Positions 42,373 through 54,665 of a stretch of DNA of 64,000 nucleotides are shown here, piece after piece. The notes beneath the pieces were generated by a model. That model had not been told where the DNA came from, ran no database searches, and saw nothing but the letters and a program-made list of their open reading frames with translations. A program made the position numbers and the translations under genes. The stretch covers positions 8,362,530 to 8,426,529 of the forward strand of contig CAXKWD010000006.1 of the NCBI GenBank assembly GCA_964059195.1, read 5' to 3'. The first letter of the stretch is position 1. Each line of letters begins with the position of its first letter. The stretch is from Ectobius pallidus. Taxonomy: Eukaryota; Arthropoda; Insecta; Blattodea; Ectobiidae.

Positions 42373-44231
42373 TTACTGAGCAGGCAGTGGACACAGCTTA
42401 GATATAGACCTTTTTAGAATCGAATTAGCAGTTTTAACTGTTGCTACTCTAACTTTACCATCTGGCCCAGGATGAACTTCTAGAATCCTAGCCAGTGGCC
42501 AATGCATAGGAGGGATATTATCCACCATCAATATAACTAGTTGATTAATGTGTAGATTTTGAGTTTCTGTGTTCCACTTTTGTCTTTGTTGCAAAGTATT
42601 TAAGTATTCTTTGACCCATCTGGTCCAAATGCATTGTGACTGTTGCTCTAACAACTGATATCGTGACAGCCTGGATAGGTTTGTAGACTGTAAATCTGGA
42701 TGAGGGATAGAATTCATAGGAGCACCAATAAGGAAGTGACCTGGGGTCAATGCCATGTAGTCTTGCGAGTCGCTGCTCATCGGTGTCAGTGGTCTGCTGT
42801 TGATGATGGCTTCTATTCTGCATAGAAGTGTGCTGGCTTCTTCATAGCTGTAGATAGTGTCTTTCATCACCTTGTATAGAATAGTTTTCATGCTGCGGTT
42901 AGATCTTTCTACCAGTCCTGCCATATGGCTTGCCCTTGGTGGCAGAAAATGGAATTGTATGTTTAGATTTGCTGTAAAGTTCATGATATCTGTGTTAGCT
43001 TGCTCCGTCTGGAATTGTTCATAGAGTTCACTCAGCTCTCGTGAGGCTCCTACGAAGTTTCTGCCATTATCTAGATATAGGTGGGAAGGTAGTCCCCTTC
43101 TAGATACGAATCTTTGCAAGGATGCAATGAATGCTGCTGAAGTGGCTGCTGTTACCAATTCAATATGTACTGCTTTGGTACATAGACATATGTGCATAGA
43201 TATATAAGCTTTGTATACTGTTTTGCCTCTACCATGATCCTTTAGAGAGATAGGACCTACAAAGTCTATGGCTGTGGTGTCGAAAGCTCGGTTGGGTGTA
43301 ACTCTGGCTTGGGGCAAAGTTCCCATAATTTGCTGTGCTTTGACAGGGCTGTGTCTAAAGCATGTGAGACATCCTTTTAATGCTGATTTTACAGTTTGAA
43401 CTCCATGGATGGGCCAATACTGTTGTCTTAATGTGTACAGTATGCCTTGAGGGCCTTCATGTAAGTTTTTCAGATGTGTGTCTCTGACAATAATATTAGT
43501 TATGTGGTGCTTGGCAGGCAATATAATTGGATGCTTAGCATTGTAGTTTAGATCAGTATGGTGCAGTCTTCCACCAACTCTAAGTATGCTATCTTTATCT
43601 AGATAAGGATGCAATTGCAGTAGTGAACTGCTTCTAGAAACACAATTATTCTTTCTGATATGAGCTATGTCTTCTGAGAAGGCTTCTTTCTGAGTAGCAT
43701 GTATGATAACATCATGAGCTTTCTGTAGCTCTTGCAAGCTGATAGGGCCAATAAATCTATCAGACTTGTGTAGACAGTTGTGTTTGAATCTCAGAATATA
43801 AGCTGTATTCCTGAGTAACTTTCTGAAAGAGGAATATCTATGCAAGTATTCATTGTGTGTACTTGTGATCATAAAGGCTTTTGCTGTTTTCTTGGTTTCT
43901 GGTATTTCTTCTGTCTGAAATACATTGTCAGTGGTAGGCCAAAAACATTCATCTTGTGTTAGGAATTTTGGACCATTCCACCATAGAGTTTGGTTATGTA
44001 GCTTGTTAGGTGAGACAGGTTTAGTGATGAGATCTGCAGGATTCTGCTGTGTTGGCACATGTCTCCATTGACAGTTTTCTGTAGCAGCTTGAATTTTGGT
44101 TACTCTGTGTGCTACAAAAGTGTTCCATTTGTGTGGAGGCTGTGTGATCCATTGTAAGGTTATGAGACTGTCAGTCCAGAAATATACTGCTGATATCATG
44201 ATCTGTAGAGATAAGCTTACTTTTTGGTATA
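42373..44231 (-). pseudogene. BEL-A unit 2: RNase H end and intact integrase
   Basis: About 608 open residues from MISAVYFWTDSLITLQW through the integrase zinc region (HLKNLHEGPQG, CLTCF), the catalytic motifs TAIDFVGP, LDNGRNFVGA and GLVERSNRSMK, and the normal pol C-terminus. It is open end to end and is the best-preserved BEL-A integrase in the window. Upstream it stops at the ATA duplication of the 44232-46963 element. The 44197-44199 ATG is internal to the domain, not a real start. Confidence 0.87.
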
Positions 44232-45967
44232 TAGTCCAGTCATTTGGTGCTCAAAAAGGGGGTTACCTGGAAAGTTTTCCGGGAGTTTTGAAAATTGGTG
44301 ATTTTATAGATTTCGACGTGCTCTTTTCGAATTTTCACTTTGCTACCTCGTATCTTTGCCGCTCGCGCCGCCATATTGGAAAAATGGCGCGCAAAAACAG
44401 TTTTTTCACAATATCTCCTTTACGACTCATTTTACGATTAAAATAGTTATGTAATAAATTAAACTAGAGAAAATTTCCTATAATTTATGTCGTAACGATA
44501 TTTTTTTAAAATGGATAGTTTCAGCGTACGAGCGCCGCAAAGTCTACTCCGACACGCGTTTTGGCCAAAGCCACGGAAGATGCGGATACGCCACTACCTG
44601 CATCATTTTGCGGTAAAGCATTTAATGAGCGATTTTAACTAAATAAGGTCTCCTGATTTCAAAAATGTCATTATTTTTGTTGTTTCACATCTAGTTTTCG
44701 TGTTTGCTGTTGTGGCGGACGCAATTTCAAGGTCTGTGTAGACTTTTTTGGGGGCTTATAGTAGCTAAACGGTAAGTCGTATAAAAAAAAACCTGTTGCA
44801 GAAGCAGTAACGGATTTTTAGAGATCTACAAGTTTGGTCTTATGACTTTTTGACGTATCTTCATCGGTTATCCCTTAGATTGAGCTAGATTATTTATTTT
44901 AAATAAATTCTGTACATTTTTCTCACATTATGTAATATTGGCACACATGGTATGAAAGATAGAATCATACAATTAGGTAGGAATTTGGGCACATACAACA
45001 GTCATAAGCGTGCTAAATTTGGTGTTTCTAGCTGCCCCATAAGTATAGAAAAACTTGCTGGATAGCTGTGGCATCATTCACATCTACGACAGTCTAATCT
45101 TCCACTTATTAACATTGATGTTTATTCACTTCCAGATGAGCTAGAAACTTGAAATTTGGCAAACTTATAGATTTTAGATTTATTAAAATACATGTTCAAA
45201 CCCGTTCAGCTCGATCAATGTAATAAGATAAATAAGATACCATTTGCTCAACTAAAATATATTTTATAGATTTTAGCTTATAACCAATGTAAAAATTCCC
45301 AAAAGTTCAAATCTTTAATATTCCCCCTCCAAACAAACTTCGATTTTTTTGTCACTGAGCATTTGTATGGCATCAGATGATTTGGCAAAAATAAATTTAT
45401 TTTGCCTGCACTCACAAAAAATACTGGAATACATACGTCTTGGACTGTTTGAAAATATTATTTGATTTTTCCCCGAAAAATATTATCAGTATTATCCTAA
45501 TTTTTAAGTATTTTTTATCCTCTAAGCTAGTCTAAGCAATAACTTATATCTCTCGTTGTGAATTACCTATTGCAAGAAAACATGACGTGTTACGTAGAAA
45601 CGGTCAACGGATTCATGTTCAGTGACCCAAAATTGGTTAAGATCACCTATCACACCACTTACCGCAAAGGAAAAAGTTTCAAAATCCAGCATCAAAGCTG
45701 CATACAGTTATTTTATTATATAAAATGTCAAAATAATATTTTTCACAAATGTCAATTAACCAGATGTGATGGAGAAAAACGAAATGCATTTTCGAATTTA
45801 GCACAGCGAATTTAATCAAACACACCTATTTTCGTTTTTACCGCAGAAATTTTCGTCTTTTTTCTAGGCTGATATAATCAATACGGCAATCAGCATTTCA
45901 TCTACATTTGATTCCGTAATAGTTGTCGGCGAAGATGTAGATCTTCTTATTCTTTTGACGGCTCTAT

Positions 45968-46675
45968 CTACGCGTTCAAACATAGCCTATATAATCTCAA
46001 ACCAGGAATAGGAAAAATTTCGCAACGAATATATTCAACTCCATACCACTGCTGAACTTGGTGACAGGTTTGGAGCGAATGTTGTCGTGCTACTGCTTCC
46101 GTCGGTGGCAGCGATGCAATATTAAATTTATTTTCATATGCTGATTTTCTGAAGCATGTATATCTATAGTTGTTTAACGACACACTTTTCACGGCACTGT
46201 ATCCATACAATGAAGGAGGAAACTTCAGCAATGATCTTTGGATCTGCATTTTGGTTTTTGAATACCTGGACAAGCTCGTTTAATTCTGTTTTTTTTTTAA
46301 TACATTAGCACATTTTATTTTTCTTTGTTTAAAGAGTGCTAATGTTGTATCACAGCCACTGAAGGCGTGCAGAAATAATATTATGTTATCTGCGGCTGTT
46401 TTATCCACGATACTTTTTGTTGAATATATTCGTTGCGAAATTTTCCCTTTTCCTGGTTTGAGAAAATATATATATAGCCTATGTGTGTGTGTGTGTGTGT
46501 GTCTGAACGCGTAGATAGAGCCGTCAAAAGAATAAGAAAATCTACATCTTTGCCGACAACTATTACAGAATCAAATGTAGATGAAGTGTTGATTGCCGTA
46601 TTGATTGTTATTAGCGTATCCGCATCTTCCGTGGCTTTGGCCAAAACGCGTGTCGGAGTAGACTTTGCGGCGCTC
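45968..46675 (-). pseudogene. PIN-like domain protein of the foldback element, broken
   Basis: The minus strand encodes LAKATEDADTLI, VIVVGKDVDFLILLTALS, then after frame changes ILFLHAFSGCDTTLALFKQ and, further on, SLYGYSAVKSVSLNNYRY and LPPTEAVARQHSLQ with HQVQQWYG. Acidic DAD and GxDxDxLLLL-type motifs followed by HAFSGCDTT mark a family of uncharacterised animal proteins with a PIN/FEN-like nuclease fold (recognised from memory). The first two motifs are also encoded on the plus strand in the left arm (VIVVGEDVDLLILLTALS), because they lie in the inverted repeat. Frameshifts and stops make it dead. Confidence 0.6.
46482..46502. repeat. TG microsatellite
   Basis: About ten TG units in the right arm of the foldback element. 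The matching place in the left arm has no expansion, so it grew after the arms formed. Confidence 0.85.
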
Positions 46676-46966
46676 GTACGCTGAAACTATCCATTTTACA
46701 AAAAAATCGTTACGACATAAATTATAGGAAATTTTCTCTAGTTTAATTTATTACATAACTATTTTCATCGTAAAATGAGTCGGAAAGGAGATATTGTGAA
46801 AAAACTGTTTTTGGGCGCCATTTTTCCAATATGGCGGCGCGAGCGGCAAAGATACGAGGTAGCAAAGTGAAAATTCGAAAAGAGCACGTCGAAATCTATA
46901 AAATCACAAATTTTCAAAACTCCCGGAAAACTTTCCAGGTAAAACTACCAAATGACTGGACTAATA

Positions 46967-47719
46967 AGCAGGCTGCCAACTGAGCTGCACAGAGCTCCAG
47001 TCTGGGCAAAGTAATCTGCTTAAGTGGGGCCACTCTAGATTCGCTTGTCAGTAGTTGAACTTGTGTATTGTGGCTCTTGTCCTTGGATTTTATGTAGCAT
47101 GCTGCTCCATATGCCTGTGGGCTGGCATCACTGAAAAAGTGCAGTTCCACATGACTGAAATTGAGTATTAGAGTGTTTCTTGGAATCTTGTATAGTTCTA
47201 CATAGTGAAGTTGTGAATATAGTTCATTCCAGGTTTTCTGTATAGCAATAGGAGCTTGCTGGTCCCAACCTATGTCATTTAGCCAAATCTGTTGCATAAT
47301 ACATTTAGCTGCAGAGATGATGGGGGCAATTAGTCCCTGAGGGTCATATAGAGTACAGATGGCAGATAGAATCTGTCTCTTGGTAGTAGCTTCTGGTAAT
47401 GACTTCACTGAATACTGTAGCAAGTCTTGTAATGGATTCCAGTGTAATCCTAGTGTTTTGACTGTATCCTGCTCTTCTAACTGAGTAAGTGTAGCTTTAG
47501 AGAGCTTTTCTTGTGGCAGTGTTCTCAAAACCTCTTGTGAGTTGGAACAAAACTGTGTTAGGTTAAATCCACCTGCCTGTAACAGTTGTGATACTTCTGT
47601 GGCTGCTAGTATGGCTTCTTGCTCTGCAGAAAATGATGCAAGGAGGTTATCCACATAGAAGCAAGTAGATAGCAATTTAGATGCTGTAGGAAATCTGTTT
47701 CTCTCATCCTCGGCTACAA
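46967..47719 (-). pseudogene. BEL-A unit 2: RT end and RNase H start
   Basis: Pol segment between the LINE and the foldback element, identical in plan to 33000-33718. It begins with VAEDERNRFPTAS and CFYVDNLLASF, again YVDN, and continues through the RNase H-like FFSDASPQAYGA to LPRLELCAAQLAACL, where the foldback element interrupts it. Confidence 0.87.
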
Positions 47720-47722
47720 TCT

Positions 47723-48387
47723 AGAACAGACCCAGTAGGCCAGTTGAGCAGGCCCACAAACAAGAAAACTAGTAGACCTGAAGACCTAAAACCTCTTCCA
47801 GATAAAGTGTTAATTCTAGGGGATAGTCATGGTAGGGGACCTGCTGAAATGATTAATCGGAACTTTCGTGGTGGCCACACTGCAAATGGAATTGTGAAAC
47901 CTGGTGCAACATTTGATATAGTAACCAAAGACATTGAAAAAAAAAAAGTGAAAATCTTACAAGAAAGGACACTGTTGTACTAATAGGAGGATCAAATGAT
48001 ATTGCTAATGGTGAACCATCAAACCTTAGTTATAAATTAGAAAGTACCCTTAGCAAACTAGTGCAGACAAAAGTGATAGTGGTAAAACCTCCTCACAGGC
48101 ATGATCTTAGGCCCACTTCATGGGTAAACAATCAAATACGGCAGGTAAACTACTCTATAAATTCAGTATGTGAAGGTCTTGGAAATGTTAAGTTAATAAA
48201 CACGTCTGATGCCGACAGAAGCTGGCATACAAGACATGGCATGCACTTCAATAGATTAGGCAAACAGGTTCTTGCCAACACAATATGTAAAGTTCTAATC
48301 GACATAAACAAAACCACAAAAGATTTAAGTATAAACACTGATGCCCTCCAAGATGAGATGAGGGCTAAACACAGTTCAAAAAACTAG
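47723..48387 (+). pseudogene. LINE ORF1, SGNH-like, frame-broken (unit 2)
   Basis: Same as the unit 1 copy: GDSHGRG before and GGSNDIANG and HGMHFNRLGK after a run of 11 A (47937-47947) that puts the two halves in different frames. No start codon at the 5' edge. Confidence 0.8.
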
Positions 48388-48401
48388 ATAGGCCTAGACC
48401 T

Positions 48402-51239
48402 ATGGGTCAGTTAAAAATTTTACATCAAAATGTTCAGACCCTCCGAAATAAGGTAGATCAGGTAAATGTATTTGTAGAGGATGAAAACCTCGACTTAATG
48501 ATAATGACTGAACATGGCATGACACAAAACGAACTAAATCTAAACTTCATCACAAACATGAGGGTCATGACTAGCTACAGTAGAATTAGTAAAACATGGG
48601 GAGGGGTTGCTATCCTAGCCAGACACAAATTAACTAAATATTGCACTGAAGTCAATGTTGAGGAACACTTAGTTGAGGGGAATATTGAAATAGCTGCCAT
48701 AAAGGTCAATATAAAGTGCACTAAATTCATTCTGATTGGAATATATCGACCCCCAAAAGGAAATATTGACATCTTCTTTGATAACATCAGATCACTGTTG
48801 GCAAAACTACTTTTAAACGTCAATACTCAAGTAATCATGCTTGGAGACCTAAATATTAATCTTCTAATAAAAGGCGGGGAAAGGGACAGACTTCTGTACT
48901 TACTACAAGAATTCAATCTAAATTATACTATAAAAGAACCAACGAGAATAACTAGTCGGTCAAGCACATGTATTGACAATATAATCACAAACATTGATAA
49001 GGTATACTTTGATGTAAAAGTCATAACCTCCTGTTTATCCGACCATACAGCACAGTGTATCCTGTTAAATAGTATATCTAAGGCAGCAAAAAACACTCAA
49101 GAAACACAACCCATCGAAATGAGAAATGATTTTTGCGACTTCAATTTAGTTCAATTAAAAAATGCCCTATTGCTGGAAAAATGGAATGAAATAGCAAATG
49201 CTGAGACACCAGAAAATAAACTAAACATATTTTATGATACTATGCATTATTATGTTAATCTTCATTGTCCTCCAGTTAAATGCAAAAAATATCACAACAC
49301 TAACATTTTGGGAAACTGGATAACACCGGAAATCAGAAAACTTAGAACTGCGCTAACTATAGCTACCTATAAAGCAAACGAGAATAAAGACGCAGCCTAC
49401 TATGAAAAGGTTAAGAAGCTTAAAAATTTCTATCAAAATAAAGTTACTACCACCAAAAAAGAACATATTAGCAATTTAATTATAAACCACGATAATATAA
49501 ACAAAGTTAGCTGGAAAATCATAAACAGCCTAAGGCAAAAAACAAACAGAGACGATGAAACCCCGCAGGCAATCCAGGTGGACTCAAGAAAGGAATTGTT
49601 AACAAGCCCACCAGAAATAGCATCTGCCCTAAATGAACACTTTGTTACTATTGGAAGCAAAACCAGTAGGGCTCAAAATCCCTCAGCTGACCCACGTACA
49701 GTTACTTCTCTAAATTCACTAAAAAACTATACGAAGACAACCACTGTAATAAATAGTATGTATTTCTTCCCTACAGATGAAAATGAAATTACAAACGTCA
49801 TAAAGTCCCTCAAACCAAAAAACTCTATGGGCATTGACAACTTACCCATCTCTATAATTAAATTTTGTAATTCTGAACTAGTTGCTCCCCTCGTCTCAAT
49901 TATCAACTCCTGCTTTGAGCATGCTACTTTTCCCGATAAATTAAAAATTGCAAAGGTAATACCTGTCTTCAAAAAAGGAAATAAACTTGATATGAACAAC
50001 TATAGACCCATATCCATTCTACCAGCAATCTCCAAAATTGTTGAACTTGTAATTTACAACAGGATCATAGGCTATTTGGATAAATATAAATTATTTCCCA
50101 CTAAACAACATGGTTTTATAAAGAATAAATCTACTGTCACAGCCTTGTCAGAATTTATTGAGACTACAATCAATCATATTGACACAGGCAAATATACTGC
50201 CAGTGTTCTTTTAGACCTGACAAAAGCCTTCGATTGTGTAGATGCAAACATTTTATTGGAACAATTATCTCACATTGGAGTAAGAGGAAGGGGGTATGAA
50301 TTGATTAAATCATACATGTCAAATAGGAAACAGTCAGTAACACTAGCTACTAAGGAAGGTACGACAGTCTCCAGTACGAAAGACATTACCATGGGGGTAC
50401 CACAGGGTTCTATTCTGGGACCGCTTCTATTCATTCTATATATACACAACATTGAAACAATACTACCCCAGGATGACATTATATCGTATGCAGACGATAC
50501 TACCTTAGTGTTTGCAAACAAGAACTTAAATGCTCTTGAATCTCACATGAATGAAGCCACAAATAAAATAGTCACTTATTTCAATAAACTAAATCTACAG
50601 GTAAATTCAAATAAAACGGAGTTGATCTCTTTCGGCTTCAACAAAAATCAGAAACTGCAACTTGTTATAAACAACTCTGAAATTAGCAATTCAAATCATA
50701 TAAACTTACTTGGAATGACTCTGGACCAAACTTTCACATGGAATCAACACATAGATAAAATAGGAAACTCAGTCTCTAAAGGCTTATATATCTTAAGATA
50801 TCTAAGTAAACTGGTCCCCACGTCAACAGCAAAATTAATCTATTTCGCATTGATCCAATCTCACATTACTTATGGAATCGAACTATGGGGTGCCACCTCA
50901 AAAACTAACTTCCACAAAATCTTTGTACTGCAAAAAAGAGCAATACGTTATTTGGCCAACTTACAAGGTAGGGAAACATGTAGACAGGCTTTTAATAATC
51001 TAAAAATTATGACACTAGCTAGTCTCTATATTTATAAGGCAATAATATTTACAATTAACTTCAATTCACCCATTAAAAACAACGTGATCCACGCATACAA
51101 TACAAGAAACAAAGACAATTTTGCAACTATCGGTCATAAACTGAAGTTATACGAAAAGCTTCCCATCTACACAGGGACCAAATTCTTTAACTTGTTACCC
51201 AGATCTCTTAAAGAATGTCAAAACAATAAACAATTTTAA
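48402..51239 (+). CDS. LINE ORF2, endonuclease-reverse transcriptase (unit 2)
   Basis: 945 residues with the same domains and motifs as the unit 1 copy (endonuclease, GVPQGSILGP, YADD) and the same early TAA followed by 25 in-frame codons. Gln9 instead of Lys, and one synonymous-looking C-to-A change (AAACATATTTTATG against AAACATCTTTTATG in unit 1) near 49229 that is shared with unit 3. Confidence 0.88.
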   Translation: MGQLKILHQNVQTLRNKVDQVNVFVEDENLDLMIMTEHGMTQNELNLNFITNMRVMTSYSRISKTWGGVAILARHKLTKYCTEVNVEEHLVEGNIEIAAIKVNIKCTKFILIGIYRPPKGNIDIFFDNIRSLLAKLLLNVNTQVIMLGDLNINLLIKGGERDRLLYLLQEFNLNYTIKEPTRITSRSSTCIDNIITNIDKVYFDVKVITSCLSDHTAQCILLNSISKAAKNTQETQPIEMRNDFCDFNLVQLKNALLLEKWNEIANAETPENKLNIFYDTMHYYVNLHCPPVKCKKYHNTNILGNWITPEIRKLRTALTIATYKANENKDAAYYEKVKKLKNFYQNKVTTTKKEHISNLIINHDNINKVSWKIINSLRQKTNRDDETPQAIQVDSRKELLTSPPEIASALNEHFVTIGSKTSRAQNPSADPRTVTSLNSLKNYTKTTTVINSMYFFPTDENEITNVIKSLKPKNSMGIDNLPISIIKFCNSELVAPLVSIINSCFEHATFPDKLKIAKVIPVFKKGNKLDMNNYRPISILPAISKIVELVIYNRIIGYLDKYKLFPTKQHGFIKNKSTVTALSEFIETTINHIDTGKYTASVLLDLTKAFDCVDANILLEQLSHIGVRGRGYELIKSYMSNRKQSVTLATKEGTTVSSTKDITMGVPQGSILGPLLFILYIHNIETILPQDDIISYADDTTLVFANKNLNALESHMNEATNKIVTYFNKLNLQVNSNKTELISFGFNKNQKLQLVINNSEISNSNHINLLGMTLDQTFTWNQHIDKIGNSVSKGLYILRYLSKLVPTSTAKLIYFALIQSHITYGIELWGATSKTNFHKIFVLQKRAIRYLANLQGRETCRQAFNNLKIMTLASLYIYKAIIFTINFNSPIKNNVIHAYNTRNKDNFATIGHKLKLYEKLPIYTGTKFFNLLPRSLKECQNNKQF

Positions 51240-51622
51240 AAAAAGCTGTTTCAATATCTCCTGAATGGAGCGTACTACAGCATTGACGAATTTGTAGAAG
51301 CAAACAACCATAAATAACGTATGTTTTAGTGTTTCATTGTTTTACTGTCTTTCCTTAATGCCCAATTTAAGCTAGATTAAACTGCCAAACTTAGTCTAAG
51401 CATATATGTCTGTAAATGTGCTGAGTGTATGTCGTTATGAAGATGGCAGATTTTGTTGTATATAGGATGAGTGTGTGAATGTTGCATGGTATGTTAAACT
51501 TTTGTTATTGTGTTTTCAGCTTTGAAAATACATATGTATGTTTGTAAAAACACAATTTGACAATGTTCTGAAATGTCTTGACATTATGCAGAACAGCAAT
51601 AAATCTTATCTTATCTTATCTT

Positions 51623-54279
51623 AACTGGTTAAGTACTCTGGTTGCTTCAAAAGCTGAACAGGCTTGGCCATATGTGATAGTGTTGAGTTGATATATCTCC
51701 AATGGAGTGGATCTAGAATGTCTCCAGAAGATTCTTTGGAAGTCTCTCTGCTGTGGCTGTACCATTACCATCCTGTACATTTTCTCTATGTCAGCACTCA
51801 CAACATAAGGGTGGCATCTGAACTTCAAAAGTATGGTGTAGAGATCAGGTTGTACACAGGGTCCAGTGTATAGAATTTCATTGAGTGATGTACCTGTAGA
51901 GGTTTTGAATGAAGCATTGAAGACTACTCTGAGTTTTGTGGTTTCTGAGTCTTCCTTTAAGACAAATTGGTGTGGAACATAATATGCTTCTGGGTCATCC
52001 TGGTAGAAACTTTCTTCTACTTGGGTCATGTGACCTAGAGCTTCGTATTGTTGCATGAAGTCTGAGTACTGTTGGAGTATAGTCGGCTGTTTATGGAGTC
52101 TGGTTTCATTAGAGAAGAAACGTTTCAGAGGTCCAGTTCTGGAGGCACCAAGATTATCTGTGGGCTTCTTGAATGGTAGGGTTATTGTGTAGCGTCCATC
52201 TTTATCTCTCTGTACTGTTTCTTGAAAATGTTGCTCGCATATGGAGTCTTCTTCTGATCTTACTGGTTGGATAATTTCTTCAATTTCCCAGAATTTTTGC
52301 ATGTTCTTGTGTATTTGTTCTGTTATGCTTAAGTGGCAGCGTGGTTCTTGTCTTCTACCCTGTGCGTAATGTATTTGTCCTGAGAGAATCCAACCCAGTC
52401 TGGTCTCTCTTATATATGCTTTGTGTTTGTTGGTTTTGTTGATGGGTATAGTATGTCCCATTAACAAGTTCCAGAATACATCTGCCCCTAGCAATATGTC
52501 AATGCTACCGGGTATGTGAAATTTGTTGTCTGCTAGCACAATGTTATTTGGAATCCTTAAGCTAGTGACATCTATAGGTGCACTGGGAATGTCTTTGGCA
52601 ATCTGGTTAATGATGAGGCACTGTAACTGTCTTTTGTAGCCATTGCCATGGGCGTCACTTATCTGTATATGCCCAATTTCTAGAATGTTGGATGTGTGTA
52701 GGTTTACACCGGTCACAGCTATGGTGGTAGGCTTGGTTTGTAACTGTAGCCTATCAGCCAGGTCTTGAGTTATGAATGTATGAGTGGCACCTGAGTCCAA
52801 TAATGCTCTGGCTTTTATGAGTCTGCCATTCTGAGCTTTGACTAGTATTTCTGCTGTGGCAAGAAATGTATGAGTTTTAGGAGTGATCTGTGCATTATTA
52901 GCAAATGCTGAGCCTGTAGCATTGCTGCTGTTAGTAGTTGGAGATTGTCTAGTACCATTGTGGCTTTGGTTTCCGTTCTGTCTGTTGTTAGGCAATCTAC
53001 TAGTGTATTGTGTAGTTGCATGTTGCCTATATTCATTGCTGCGAACCTTGTCTTGGTGTAGCAGAGTGTGATGACGTTGTTGGCATTTATAACAAGATGT
53101 AGATGTGCAGTTTCTGACATTATGTCCTGCTCTGAGACAGTTACTGCATAGTCTATTATTGTTTACAAAGTTCCATCTCTGTGTGTTGTTAAGGTTATGG
53201 AAGTCTTCGCACTTGTGTAGTGGGTGCTCTAGCCTGCACAGTATACAATTGTTGGCTGCATGGGCAACAAAGGTACGTGGGCTCACTTGTCTGTGGTAGA
53301 TAGGCTTGTTCTGTATATTGTGTACAGTTTTAGGCCTGCTGGAGCTGTCTGGTGTCTCCAGAGCTTGTCCCCTTTTCTGTAGGAAGTTACAGAGTTCTTT
53401 GAATGTGTTAAATTAATCTACTGTGCCCTCTAGGCTCCATGCTTTGTTTGTAGCAGGGTCAAGTTTAGACGTGAGAAGATGAGTGAGCATGTAGTCCCAT
53501 CTAAGGTTCTCTGGTGTGATAGATTCTATTGACCTAACCTGTCTGGTGAAGTGGTCAAGCAAGTCCATTAATTGACTGGGTGATTCCTTAGGGATCTTGC
53601 TATAGTCAATCAAAGATTGTAATAACTGTTGCAGTATAATTTTGTTGTTCTGAAACCTTTCATTTAGCAAGTTCCAGGCGGTTTCATAACCATTAGCAGT
53701 TAAGGGTAGTGTGTCAATAAGTTTATTGGCTGAGCCTTGCAATGCTATTCTCAAATAGTGAAACTTTTGAACTGGATCAAGCGAATTGTTGCTGTGAACA
53801 AGCGAGATGAACAGTTCTCTAAATGGTAGCCAATCTGAATGCTTGCCATTGAAGTGTGGCAAATTTATCTTTGGTAGCTGAACTCTAGGAGTGCAGTTAG
53901 CTTGAGTGTTAGGTTGAGTTGTGTCTTGAGGCTGAACTTGTGGTATGTTAGCCTATGAGTATTGTATTTCATAGTCTCTAATTTTCTTACGAGCCATGCC
54001 TACAGTTGTGTAGTATGTTTCTTCGAAAGCTTGTCTTTCTCCTTCCCAATCCGGGTCTGTGTCACATGTTTCTATTTTGCCCTGTATTTCCTCAAAGTTC
54101 CTTAGTAGTGATTCATCCTGTGATAGTCTGTGTGTAGTTTCTTCAATATTGTCTTGGTCAACTTGAACTGACAAAACATATTGGTAGAATCTAGTTAACT
54201 TTCCTTTGATGACTGCCCTCTTCTGCTTGTAGTTCTTAAGTCTGGAGGCATCTGTGGCAAGTTCTTGTGAGTCTGGCAT
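51623..54279 (-). pseudogene. BEL-A unit 2: gag, protease, first half of RT
   Basis: As in unit 1, with the shared in-frame TAA at 53413-53415 in gag. A second nonsense change occurs only here: the codon after IQYS is TAG (53953-53955), where unit 1 has CAG (Gln). Protease (ALLDSGATHTFI), knuckles and RT up to the LINE junction are otherwise intact. Probable start at the ATG 54277-54279. Confidence 0.87.
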
Positions 54280-54514
54280 TGTGAGGGGTGGTGTATGACA
54301 GTGTGTTATAAGGAAGGCTGTCACTTACCTGGTTATCCAGTAAGACTGTTGTCCTTTGCACTGCTCTACCAGAATTCTTGCACCTTTTCTTATTACTAGG
54401 CCTGCTATGACTGCTCTCAGTGTATAATCCAGTCAACATGAGCTGAAAGTACAATAGAGTATTAGAATTGTACAAGTACAAGTTATGTTTTACAAACAAT
54501 ATACACTGTAGGTA

Positions 54515-54665
54515 TGAGGAGTGGACAAAGTGATTATCCAAGGTGTGGATAGAATCCAGGTCCGGATGACCAAAAAATGTAGGTTTTTGGTCTGAGGAGT
54601 GGATGAAATGTATTTCCACGGCGTGGGTAGAATCCAGGCTCGTTGAGGACCAAAAAATGTAGGCT
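54515..54665. repeat. Tandem duplication of LTR edge and primer-site region (unit 2)
   Basis: Same structure as at 40514-40664, offset by 14,001 bp: two imperfect 78-80-bp copies, each with GACCAAAAAATGTAGG, the second running into LTR 3. Confidence 0.75.

Larger units (their letters stand above)
44232..46963 (-). mobile_element. Foldback-type DNA transposon with PIN-like gene relic
   Basis: 2732 bp. Ends TAGTCCAGTCATTTGGT and its exact inverse, with ATA on both sides (44229-44231, 46964-46966); units 1 and 3 show one ATA there, so a 3-bp duplication is directly visible. Inverted arms are long: 44232-44590 pairs with about 46615-46963, and 45869-46041 pairs with about 46419-46614. The left arm is interrupted by 44591-45868, absent from the right arm. 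Inside is a broken gene on the minus strand. Three-base duplications with a nuclease-like gene bring Academ-type elements to mind, but I cannot confirm the superfamily. Confidence 0.72.
47720..51622 (+). mobile_element. CR1/L2-like LINE, copy in unit 2
   Basis: 3903 bp at the same BEL-A base and of the same length as the unit 1 copy, with only a few base differences. Same 5' truncation, same AATAAATCTTATCTT tail. It was therefore carried along by duplication of the unit, not inserted separately. 51240-51622 is its 3' UTR. Confidence 0.9.

Noticed and set aside
45558..45815. 85-residue frame as a gene of the foldback element
   Set aside because: Starts at a non-ATG codon in AT-rich DNA, no motif, and sits in the segment missing from the other arm. 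Left unassigned.
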